64,000 bases of DNA, taken from Metellina segmentata (Eukaryota > Arthropoda > Arachnida > Araneae > Tetragnathidae). Both the position numbers and the translations under genes were made by a program. The notes beneath the pieces are model-generated. The model had not been told where the DNA came from and did not search any database. It was given only the letters and a program-made list of their open reading frames with translations. Positions 20,687 to 31,213 of this stretch are shown in pieces. The number at the start of each line of letters is the position of its first letter. Positions within the stretch are counted from its first letter, which is position 1. The DNA is taken from the NCBI GenBank assembly GCA_947359465.1, contig OX375872.1:137659432-137723431 (forward strand), in the 5' to 3' direction.

Positions 20687-22741
20687 TTTGTATCGGAAAC
20701 GTCTTGGAGCCAGATGTTGATTTTCCAGAATTAGCGTCAAGATCACTTGACGTTTCGTGCTAATGGAGCGGACCAGTGAAGAACAAATATTCGAAATGGA
20801 TGGTGCGAAATTCTCATAGTCTAAAAACAGTACCATGTACCACATGTACATAATAAATTATTTGTACCTTTGTTTCCCTCTGTGTTCACTACAGTAAACA
20901 TCTAGGATTGCTCTGCTCATATATATTAAATGAAATTTCGTGTACCGATATTTATGTGTTCTGGAGGGTCTGAAGGCTATAAGAGTTATCTTAAACGGAA
21001 AACTTTTCAGGGAGTTCAATGTTGTGTCGCAAGGAAAAATTTCAAAACTTCATGTTTTTTTATTATTATTCCTATGTCTTGAGTGGAATGGCACATATTT
21101 TAGTTCAGGAAATAGGTTATATATTTAGGAAACTTTAAGGAAAATTTTAGGCAATAATGTCCTTATTTTAAATATTAAATATTTTAAATATATATAAATA
21201 TAAAATTTTAGTTTAAATATTTTTTATTGACGCCACATTTGTACTTAAATTTACCAATTTTATAATAATTTGTAATGCTTTTTTGTTTGTAGTGCGTTTT
21301 AATTATTAGTTTATTTACATTTAAAAAAATATTATAATTTGAACAGTTAAAAAAAAGGCCAAGGTCCCCAGAGAATAAATTTACGTGAAAAATATTGTAT
21401 GGACTTTTTATGCCGTAAAAAAACAAAAATCTAATCTTTAATGTAATTTGGTCTCAAAAAAATATTTCCGATTAATAGCAACAAATGTTAATTGGAAGAT
21501 AATATTAAACAAAAATTTTTAATTTACATTGTATACAATATCAAATAAACATTTACAAATTTGCCTGCTTTTCTTAGCCCATTCTATATGTATTTGTCCG
21601 CCTATGCTGCACATCCAAGCAATTCTTATTTTGTGCAAATTTCGAAAAATCTTTACGACTAATTAATTTTGTTACCACTATCTTTGTCTTAATTAGTACC
21701 AAGCTGCTTTGATTTATTTAAACCGCCCGTATAATGTTCGGCGAAAAAAGTCTTTCAGTATTAGCATTTGAGACTTGAATGCTCAAAACTTAGTCTAAAA
21801 TCTTAAAAGGTTGGCCATATCAACATATTTTTTAAATCACGAAAAATATTCTACCACCTTTACTCTATACTTCCAGCTTACAATCTGGAAATGTATATTC
21901 TGCCGTCGATTAGTGTATGGTAAACCTTTCATCGATTATTAGGTAATTATATGTAATGGTTCGATATTTTCCGATGAATATCTCTAAGTCTAAACTGTCA
22001 TTAATAAAGTCGATTTCTATCAAAATATATACTTTAATCTCAATCAAAACAAACTGCTTAGCAATTCTCTCAGCAATATTGGGTTTAATGTCTGATAATT
22101 CCAATGTTGTTATTTTAAACTTCACGTCTATTTCGAACAAAACAAACTTGAATCTCCTAATTATTTAAGGTCCTAAAATGTAGATTTTAGAATAGTTCCT
22201 TTTTTTCTTGAAAGCCCTCTATTTTGGCGGGTGGAATATTGCATGTTTTTCGCGGACCATGTCGAAATGCTGAAAATATGTTTTGAGATTATTAATTTAA
22301 TTGATGTTACTTTCCAAAAAATTACAAGCGAACAAAAAAATGCTATCCAGAAAATGCAAGAAAAAAGACACAAATATATAAATTGATCTGTATTCACTAT
22401 GATGTGCCTGTAGCAATACGGATTAAAACATCCACAATAATAATAAGGTCTTAAATCTTGCTGACTTAAATATGAATATTGACCTAAAGTTTTAACTTCT
22501 TTCTATAAATTAAATATTTTCTGTAACAGAAGAAATTTGTTTGACCAAACAATTAATTAAAATCTCAAAAATGACCATCAATCATAAATATTGAGGTGAC
22601 TTTCAACTAAATACATCAACAATAGATGGCGACAGCAAACAATCACTCTTTAAAGAGCACGATTTTAAGAGCGACGTTTTTCTATGGTTAAATTCAACTT
22701 CTTAGTGTCCAAATGAATACTTTAATTCAATTGCCCTTATT
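20687..22741. other. AT-rich DNA, no gene seen
   Basis: Open frames at 21.2-21.4 and 21.9-22.4 kb are low-complexity or open on both strands and show no known motif. Confidence 0.4.
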
Positions 22742-22937
22742 TGTCATCACGTTGGGTTGGCGTGGAAGTTTGGAGAGTGGGGTACCAGCTCAGGTGTTGC
22801 TTCGTCATCTGACCGTGGTTCAAAATTACGAGGTGTTGTAGTCGGATCTTTCCCTTAAGTGACTGATCCCGACCGTCGTCAATAGCTCGTTGTGTTGCTC
22901 TAGTACGACGTTAACTAGAATTACCATTACCATTGTC
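22742..22937 (+). repeat. tRNA-derived SINE, 5'-truncated (copy 4)
   Basis: Starts in the body (ACGTTGGGTTGGCGTGGAAG), runs through GTTGCTTCGTCATCTGACCG, and ends GTTGCTCTAGTACGACGTTA followed by an ATTACC tail. No tRNA-like head. Confidence 0.85.
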
Positions 22938-23293
22938 GACTTGTGAGTTGCTGATGTGCCGCACAATACTTTTTTGTGTAGCTTTGATATAAAGACTCTT
23001 TTATGGCGACGTTTTAGGAGTGCTTTTTATGTCGCCAAGGGAGAACTTCTATGAAAAAACAACTTTCTAGGCGAAAAGGAAGAGATAAGAAATTAACGAA
23101 AATAAATTTAAAGAAAAACATAATCACACAACTGTTTATTCGTTTTTTGTGATTCGACTACTTTGAACTCCTCCAAAACTAAATTTCTAAAAACTTTGAA
23201 ACAATTATTTTCTTCTCACAGGGGACATTGTATTTCCAGCACGAAAAAATCCGATTTTATTAATCCAGATTCCGAAGGCAGGTGGATAAAAAA

Positions 23294-23527
23294 CGTTACA
23301 CTGGAACAGCACAACGGGCAATTGGCGACAGTTAAGATAAACCCAATCAGATGACGAGCAGCACCTAAACTGGCATCCCACATTCCCACGCCACGCCAAC
23401 GTAAGGACACTTGAGGCAACGTCTGATTTAAATTGCACCAGCCCCCGTGTACACGACGGTCGTTGGTTGGACTGAGTTTCGAACTCGAAACCCTCATGTT
23501 GCTAATCCCTTACCAAGGCCCCCACAT
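23294..23527 (-). repeat. tRNA-derived SINE, diverged (copy 5)
   Basis: On the minus strand: a tRNA-like head (TTGGTAAGGGATTAGCAAC, then GTTTCGAGTTCGAAACTC), body GGCGTGGCGTGGGAATGTGG, and 3' end ATTGCCCGTTGTGCTGTTCC. More diverged than copy 1. Confidence 0.75.
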
Positions 23528-24893
23528 GGGCGGTGCCGCCGTTACCATGGAAACGGAGCCCGTGGGTCAGGGGACGCGTAGAGAGAGAAAAAAACGTGAT
23601 TAAAAAACTAAATTCATTTAAAAAGCGACGATATTGCAAATAACTTTTTCACATGTCAGATTTAAATGCAAAAATCTCAAAAATGTAACATTCTCCATGA
23701 TGAAAGAAAGAAAAATGTAAAATAGTTTACTCGCGTTTGTATTTCAAGATGGACATTGGACACTTATACTTTTTCTATAAGTATCATTAAAGTTTAAATT
23801 CTATTTCAATCAGTTGCTTTTATTTTTAATTTCAATTGTTCATATACAAATAACATTTTAATTTTCTTGATATTGAAGCTATATGTTACTAGTAACTATG
23901 TTTATTAACCAAATGGTTATTTTTGTTTTTTCAACACTTTTTTTTACCTAAATGTCTTGTTTGTTATACGGTATATCGTATATGTCACTCTTATAAATCA
24001 ATATGAAGTATGTTTTAGGATTAAACTATAATGCTTTTAAAGAAATCAAAATGTCTCTGTTCAAACATACACAGTGTAAAAGGGACATGGGTGAGGGTCC
24101 GTCGTAACATCTGGCAACGTGGCCCACACATTGATGGGGGGGGGCTGTCTCTTACTCCACCAACTGGACTACCACGGCCACCCAAGGACAACAGAACTTT
24201 GCCCGGTGCCATGGTTGACTTTGGAAGTAAAGGAACTTTATTTTTGTAATTTTGTTCTTTTTGAAATGGTAAAGCCATTTGGGGTAAAACAAAATTCCCA
24301 ATTCTAATACAATTTATTAATTTTCACATGAAGATACAACTATTACACTGTTATCACACAATTAACTTCACAAAATGTTACACAGAAGACACGAACGTCA
24401 GGTAAACGTTTCACACAAGTGGAGCACTGACACGGAAGAGAGAATTACGCCTAAAAGGATGGAAATTATGAATAAAAAAATGAAATTGGTAGTTCTGTGG
24501 AAAAGTCATAATCCTCCAAATGTTGAGAAATCAGATGAGGTTCAGGAACTACTCGGTGGCTGTTGCCTGGTATTTATCATATTCAGAGATCCTATGATAT
24601 ACCCGGCAAGAAATAGAGCCATGTTAAGGAGTCCTAGAAAAATAGAATTTTGAGTTGATTTTGAAGAACACTTCATAGAATGTACATAAAAAAGATATTT
24701 GAAAAAAAAAATTAAAATAAAAACCTAATAAACGATGGGGTTTTGACGGCGCGCACGATTCCATGTTAGTCATTCAATAAATAAAAACCTCAATCATGCA
24801 TACTCAATACATATGATTACTTTTGCATAAACTGAATAGGGTTCTCCCTTAAGATTTTGAACAAAATTGTATGAACGTATTTGTCTTATATTA
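23528..24893. other. no confident feature
   Basis: A G run lies at about 24136-24143. A 92-codon plus frame at 24375-24653 starts with MLHRRHERQVNVSHKW and has no recognised domain. It could be chance. Confidence 0.35.
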
Positions 24894-24895
24894 TA

Positions 24896-26206
24896 CAGAG
24901 GCTGTTCGCACATTTTTTAGACGATTTTGGTTAGCGGTAATAAAAAATCATTTGCTGCAAAAGAAATAACTGCAGTTGTACTATGTTTTTAAAAGTCAAA
25001 ATTATCGTCTGCGGCTTGAGAGGTTTGTTTTTATTCAAAATGGCGTTTTTAACGAAGCAGTGGTTCGAAGGCTATATTTGTGCTCTTTCCGAAGAGAAAT
25101 ATTCATATTCCGTTGTCCAAAAACCATGTGAGAGTCATGGTTTTGTGATATCTAAAGCGTCAATAGGTAATATGGTCAATAGGTAATATCGTCAACAAGA
25201 AAGGAAATAAATGTCAAATTGGAGCCTCAAGTGGGACAAAAAATCCAAACAATCATCCAAGGAAGAAACGGACATCTTTGACTATTGCAAAGGTACGTTG
25301 TTTAATGTTAAAAGAAAATCCCCCTACTCAAAGGACAGTTGCAAAATCATTAAAATGCTCGGTGTCCACTGTAAACCAAATGATAAACGTTGATTTAAAT
25401 CTTAAGAAAGCGAAAAAACGCAATGTGCATCGTCTTTCTCCAAAGCATATAGCTGAACGCAGGACACTCTGACGAATTCTATATGAGAAACACTTATCCA
25501 AAGAAAAATGGAAAAAATTGTCACAATAGATGAATCATGGGTGTATTTAAATGATTGCAGCAATAAAAGAGCTATTTATTATCATAAAATGGGAAAAAAA
25601 AATTTAAGTACATGGTTCACAGAATCGAAAGAAAGTTTTTCTAAGGGATTTATGATTGTTGCTGGTTTTTTTCATATAATGGCAAGTTAAAAATAAAGAG
25701 AGTGGGAAAAAAATGTCAAGATTAACTCCAAATACTATCAGGAACATATTTTATCGCCAATTTTTCTGAATAAAATACCATCGCTTTACCCACAGTGCCA
25801 GCAATCTGTGGAACTCCATCAAGACAGTGCTAGCAGTCACACATCAAAATCCACTGAAATTTCCTAAAAGAAATGGAACAAAAAACCGGTAGCAAGGCCA
25901 TACCCCCTGCACTGATATCCCTACTAATAAATCTCCCGATGTATCACCTATGGACTTCTGTGCTTTCGGACTTTTCAAATCTGCATTATCCAAACGTCGT
26001 CCCACAACCCTTACAGGACTCTGGAAAGCTGTTCAGGAGGAATGGGAAAGAATACCTCTTCTGACACTTCAAAAGGCATTATTATCCTGGAAATTACGGT
26101 GTCGAAAGATAGTTCAGAATAAGGGCTATTAAAACACAATAATTTTATGTAATTTAGTTTTGAGAATACAATATACACTGTCTAAAAAATGTGTGAACAG
26201 CCTCTG
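24896..26206 (+). mobile_element. second mariner-type transposon, 1311 bp
   Basis: Ends CAGAGGCTGTTCGCACATTT and, read inward from 26206, CAGAGGCTGTTCACACATTT match over about 28 bp with one or two differences. TA flanks both ends (24894-24895 and 26207-26208). The high TIR identity suggests a younger insertion than the mariner at 5738. Confidence 0.9.
25040..26132 (+). pseudogene. mariner-type transposase, several frameshifts
   Basis: The reading starts MAFLTKQWFEGYICALSEEK at 25040. A helix-turn-helix-like LKENPPTQRTVAKSLKCSVS lies at 25310-25370. VTIDESWVYLN at about 25520-25550 has the first catalytic Asp. VELHQDSASSH at 25808-25840 has the second, and KSPDVSPMDFCAFGLF at 25935-25985 the third. 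The C-terminal end is RCRKIVQNKGY at 26132. All three acidic residues survive but lie in different frames, so no full protein can be made. The second and third Asp codons (25823 and 25953) are 130 nt apart, about 42 residues allowing for one indel. This is longer than the 34 of classical mariner and nearer to DD41D-type relatives. Confidence 0.78.
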
Positions 26207-26630
26207 TATAATATAAATATATATTTAATCCAACCTTTGTACTGTTCATTCATAAGCCACTATATTGTCACAGTAGATACCCATTTTACATGGTTTAGGT
26301 TGGAACTGAGCAGATCAGGGGAAGACGTTTTACATCCACTTGATACCACTGCTTGACAGAGTTTGCAACATGACATGGAGCGTTGTCGTCCTGGAAGTAA
26401 CATTACTCCATTCCATAAAATTGCCGGAGCGTAGGAAGAACCCTATTGTCCAAAATGTTTATGTAGGCATACGCGTTCAATTGACCAGAAAAATTATATA
26501 AACCCCCAAACAAGTAGTCGGCTTTTATGCAAATTTGCTGGCGTCCTGTCCATTATTGTAGGGTAGTGTAGTTTCAAGGCAATAAGAAAATTTGGAATTT
26601 CGATTTAACATTTGGAAATTGGTTCAAATA
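26207..26630. other. unique-looking left flank of the tandem array
   Basis: No gene or repeat recognised. It ends in CAAATA immediately before the first CAGGGTGG end. Confidence 0.45.
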
Positions 26631-29600
26631 CAGGGTGGCAACAAAATCCTTGAAGAAAAGTTCCCTGATACTTCCCTGATTTCCATGATAGTGTGACAAA
26701 TATTTCCCTGATTTTAAAAATCCCTTAAGAAATGTCGGGATCCGTAATTGGTATCGATATACAGTACCCACACAACAGTATTTTATATATTTAGGGTCAG
26801 ATGGGGTAAAAGGTTAATTCTCCACAAATATTTTGTATTTTTTCTCCTTAGATATTTTAATTGTTATTGTAAGAGTTGGAACCCTTAATGGAACTCTAAC
26901 AATAGCAATTGCTAAAACTGGGGGAAAAAATATTTTGATCATGAACTTCTTATACCTGTCCCTACATTGGCCAGATATACATCAAAATGAAATACAAAAA
27001 AACATAAAAAAATTGGTACAGCTTCAGTCTACGTTCAAAGCGGTGGCAACGATCGTGGCACTTTTTTTTGGCACAGTTCTAGTAGCGAGTTAGGGCAGGT
27101 TAAGGCAACCCATCTGCATTACGATTATTATGGTTTCCATGGCAACATCGGCAAGCGAAAAGTTAAACCATTTGCCTCGGTGCATACATCCGGTTTTTCA
27201 ACGTACGGCGACGCAGCCGCAGAGCAAGAGCAGTCTGAGATACATTAGATATAATAGATTAGTTTACACATGCCTCCGGCGCCGCTGCGGTGACGTACGT
27301 CCACCGTGCGTGCAATTTGTACCGCAGTTCCCCACCGCGCAGCAGCTCGCCGCACACGCTTCTCCGGTCTAAAGTTATTCCTTTATGGTTGATCCAGTAA
27401 CGTCTATTTTATTTCAAAATATACTTTTTTGACACTAAGTTGAATAAACACGTTTTCTTCGATAGAATATTTCTCGCAAATGGCACGAAATGAGTACTTA
27501 CGTTATTTCACGGTTATGTGTGCATAGTTGGGCTTCGGTGCCGCACGTTGAAAAATCGGATGTGTTCACCGGGCCTTAGACTACGGCCCTTACAGCAGTT
27601 GTACCATGATCGCGCCAATGAAGAATTTAGACAACGGCCAGTACATCAGTTGTACCTTAAAAGTTATAAGAATCGCGCCAAGAAATAATTTAGACTACGG
27701 CAGTCACAGAAGTTGTACATTAAAAGTTACAAGAATCGCGCCAAGATAGAATCGCGTTTGTTATATCAATAGTCGTAATTGCTGAGTCTCCTGGACCCAC
27801 CACTCTGACATTTTTTTTTCACTCCTCCCATCCTTATCACCAAACTCCTAAATCATCACCAAACTCCTAAATCACCACCACAGCTCATGCATTTTGCCAC
27901 TCTTTTCGGTACTGATTGCTCGCCCCTCCTCATTATCTCCTCCCCCTTTGGAACGTGAATTGGACTCCTAATTGTATCAATTATTAAACTCTATCGTCTA
28001 TCTAAATTATTCACCTTATTCATAGTGCATTGTCACTACCTTTAACTTTCCCTTATTTTTAAGTTTACAATCCATAAACTCTTCATTAATTCTGATGTGA
28101 AGGTTCGCAGTTCTCTGCAAGGTAATCCGTAATTGATACGTCCGTTCCGATAGTCGTAATCAAAAAGTTAAATTTTCATTTTGAATATTTAATATTATAA
28201 ACGGAAGTGTTTGTCATGTCACTTGTCTGTTTGCTCCTGCGCGCAAAGTACTGACAGTCCGAACGTTTTGCAATTTTTGGGACGCGGCGAATTTTAAAAT
28301 TCAATCTAGAACATTTTAAAATGAATTTGATGAAATGTAATTATTATTATTGAATGCAACAGCATAGAAGATCACAGATACTAATTTTATTTTTTTTGTT
28401 TCCGTTATCGTTTTGCATGTAGGAATGATTTTCTAGCAGACGATAAAAAACAAATAAACTTTTAACTGGAGTTATTTAGTTCTTTTTTCTATCTATTAGA
28501 CCGTTAAAGACAGAGTAAAAATTTCAATGGATTTGAAATCTGCGGAAAATTTCACGCTAGATCAATACCTAAAAATATGTTTTTTTTTTTTTAAATAAAT
28601 AAAAAAATTTAACTGAATATCTTCAAAATTTTCGAAAGAGATTGTGACGTTTAGAGATTTTTATAGAGAGGAAAGAAAAAACAAAAAAACATTTTGGTGG
28701 CATTGTTTAGTTCCTTTTTGGAAAATCGGTATCGTTAAAGACAGATTGAAAATTTCAACGGATTTGAAATTTGTCACCAGATATATAGATACCTTATACG
28801 TTTGATTTTCTTTTAACAAATCATTTTTCAACTAAATATTTATACTTTTATAAGAAATGGTGACGTCACGTCGAAATCCCATTTGGTTTGCGAAGCAAAC
28901 CAACAAACACCACGGCAACTCCGTTAGGCTGTTATCCAATTTGCGAAGCAAATCATAGTTCACAATATTCATGGATTCACAAATATGGAAATTCGCTGGG
29001 AATTAAAACCAATAGGCTACGAGAATTTCCATTCCATTCGCAAACCAACAGTACGGGCAACGCCATGATGCCTGTTATCCAATAGGCTACGAATTCTCAT
29101 TTCGTTTGTTTATCAAACTGTATTCGTAGCAATCTCCGGGGGTTAGCGAGCAACACCTAATTAGTTAGAACCTGACCCCACGAAAAGAACTGTCACGGGC
29201 AACGCCGTACTGATCACGTACAGTGTGGCTAGTATTCTTTAAAGTTCTTTCAAAATTCGTTGAACTGTCGGCTGATTTCAGTGGCTCATTTGAAATAATT
29301 CCTTCCTTGGAGAATTTAGAAGTGCGCCAAAAAAAAAAGCGCCACGGCCGCTAAAAACGTAGACTGAAGCTTTACCAAAAAATTCTACAAAAATATAGCT
29401 GCAAGCAAAAAATATTAATTTAATGCACAAAAAACACATAATTAGTTACACAAATTTAAAACTGTATTCCACAAGTTGTATCCCTGGCCTCACGGCGACG
29501 AGACGCTCCGGCAGCGAAAACCACGGCGGCGGTTTTCGCTGTGTTCGAAAATTACGACGCCAGTGTTCTTTATTCGAATTATAATTTCGGCGAAAACGAT

Positions 29601-29790
29601 TTATTCGAGTACTTGTAATCGCACATCTATAAATAGGCCACAAACGACAATAGTTACCGTTTTCATAAAATTTTTAAAAATTCCCCGATTTTTGTGAAAT
29701 TTGGAAATTTTCCCTGAGAATTCCCTGTTTTTTCCAGAATTAAAAAGTTCCCTGAGAATTCCCTGATTTCCCGGTTCTGTTACCACCCTG
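26631..29790. mobile_element. unit 0: CAGGGTGG-ended DNA transposon without the LINE
   Basis: Left end CAGGGTGGCAACA and, read inward from 29790, CAGGGTGGTAACA are 13-bp terminal inverted repeats with one mismatch. Near both ends the motif TTCCCTGA recurs. A longer inner inverted repeat around CTTCAGTCTACGTT lies at about 27013-27070 and 29330-29390. The flanks share AAATA (before 26631 and after 29790), a possible 5-bp target duplication. No transposase was found. The superfamily is not clear to me. The left ~740 bp are visibly diverged from later units, while the right ~2.4 kb are almost identical to them. Confidence 0.75.
27174..27575. mobile_element. Harbinger-like MITE with empty LINE site (unit 0)
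   Basis: About 402 bp. Its right end reads inward GGCCCGGTGAACACATCCG; the left end is a decayed version at 27174. It aligns with the MITE of later units, but where they have a LINE it reads TCTAAAGTTATTCCTTTATG uninterrupted (about 27368-27387). Confidence 0.75.
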
Positions 29791-29960
29791 AAATAAGACC
29801 AGTGCTATGGGATAAAACATAACAACCGTACAAAAGATAAAAATCCTACCAGAAATGCATGGGAAGATGCCTGCTGTGTAATAAGTATTTTGAAGATAAG
29901 GAGAACAAGGAAAGAAATGGGTTTGTTGAGTTTTTATATTTCAATTACATAAAACAGATA

Positions 29961-30279
29961 GGTAAGTATTGGTTCGTACTGGAGCAACAACACAACGGGC
30001 TATTGACGACCGTGCTGGATCAATACCCTAAGGTTTGGATCTGAGGACAACACCACGTTATTTTGAACACCGCGGGACAGATGGTCTCGCGGTCACGAGG
30101 TTCCTGTGCTGGCTCCGAGGTAAAGGTGAAAGTTAACGGTCGCCACTCGCGCGACTGAATGTTTCAATGTAGAGACTGAAATTTTTTTTTTTGGCAGATT
30201 AAACGCGGCAGATTAAACGGTCTTTGGTTGCATTCGAACTTATTGCCTTTACTCTTTCAACCGGGCACAGCAGCCCTTC
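29961..30279 (-). repeat. tRNA-derived SINE, minus member of the pair
   Basis: 3' part CAACACAACGGGCTATTGAC at 29985-30010 matches SINE copy 1. The tRNA-like head at about 30200-30279 reads, on the minus strand, CCCGGTTGAAAGAGTAAAGG then AAGTTCGAATGCAACC, giving A- and B-box-like blocks. Confidence 0.75.
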
Positions 30280-30328
30280 CAATTAAAGTTGAAAAAAACA
30301 AAAATTTAATACCTATATCCTTGCAATA

Positions 30329-30600
30329 GGACTACGGAGCCCGGTTGGAAGAGTAACGGACTACCAATCAGAGGGTTGCGAGTTCGAATCGAACCATGGA
30401 CCGTCGTGTACAAAGGGAGCTGGTGCGCGTTCAATTTGTCGTGGCCTCAAATGTCATCACGTTGGCTTGCCTCGTCAGCTGACTGTGTTTCAAAATCCCG
30501 TGGTGTTTTCCTCTAATCTTTCCCTATGGGGGTTGATAACGCACCGCCGTCAATAGCCGGGTGTGTGGCTCCAGTTTGACGTTGATTAAATACTTACCAC
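30329..30600 (+). repeat. tRNA-derived SINE, plus member of the pair
   Basis: Head GGAGCCCGGTTGGAAGAGTA, then GGGTTGCGAGTTCGAATCG, followed by the SINE body (GGAGCTGGTGCGCGTTCAAT, CATCACGTTGGCTTGCCTCG) and a degraded TTACC tail. It is about 50 bp from the head of the minus copy. Confidence 0.8.
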
Positions 30601-31213
30601 TCGAGTTAATTTGTTCCACAGAGGCAGGTTGTGCTGGAAAAGAAGAGAAATCTCAGGGTTAATATAACAAGGGTGAAAAGTAAGTATTTTGAAGATAAGG
30701 AGAACAAGGAAAGAAATGGGTTGGTTGAGGTTTAACTTAATTTAATTACCTAAAACAGATAGGTATACAGGGTGGCAACAAAATCATCGAAAAAAAGTTC
30801 CCTGATATTTCCCTGATTTCTATGATAGTGTAACAAAATTTTCCCTGATTTTACAAAAATCTTAAGAAATGTCGGGATCTTCACAAATATCTTGTATTTT
30901 TCTCATCAGATATTTTTTAATTGTTATTGTAAGGGTTGGAACTCTAACAATAGCAATAGAAAAAACTGGGAAAAAAATAAATATATTTTGATTATGAACT
31001 TTTCACACCTATCCTTACATTATCCAAATATACATAAAAATCAAATGCAAATATAATAAAAAATTGGTACAGCTTCAGTCTACATTTAAATCGGTGGCAA
31101 CGATCTTGGCGCACCTTCCTAGCAGCGAGTTAGGGCAGGTTAAGGCAACCCATCTGCATTACGATTATTATGGTTTCCATGGCAATCTCGGCAAGCGAAA
31201 AGTTAAACCTTTA

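Larger units (their letters stand above)
29791..30767. repeat. spacer 0: head-to-head SINE pair between direct repeats
   Basis: 977 bp. An ~83-85-bp direct repeat (TAAGTATTTTGAAGATAAGG ... CAGATAGGTA) lies at 29882-29964 and 30681-30765. Between its copies sit two tRNA-derived SINEs with their heads facing each other. This spacer has an extra ~13-14 bp (duplicated GGCAGATTAAAC at about 30197) compared with the others. Confidence 0.85.

Noticed and set aside
21910..22168. Overlapping open frames on both strands
   Set aside because: Low-complexity Ile/Lys/Asn/Ser-rich translations with no motif, as expected of AT-rich non-coding DNA.
24375..24653. 92-codon plus frame
   Set aside because: No domain, no splice or promoter context; may be chance.
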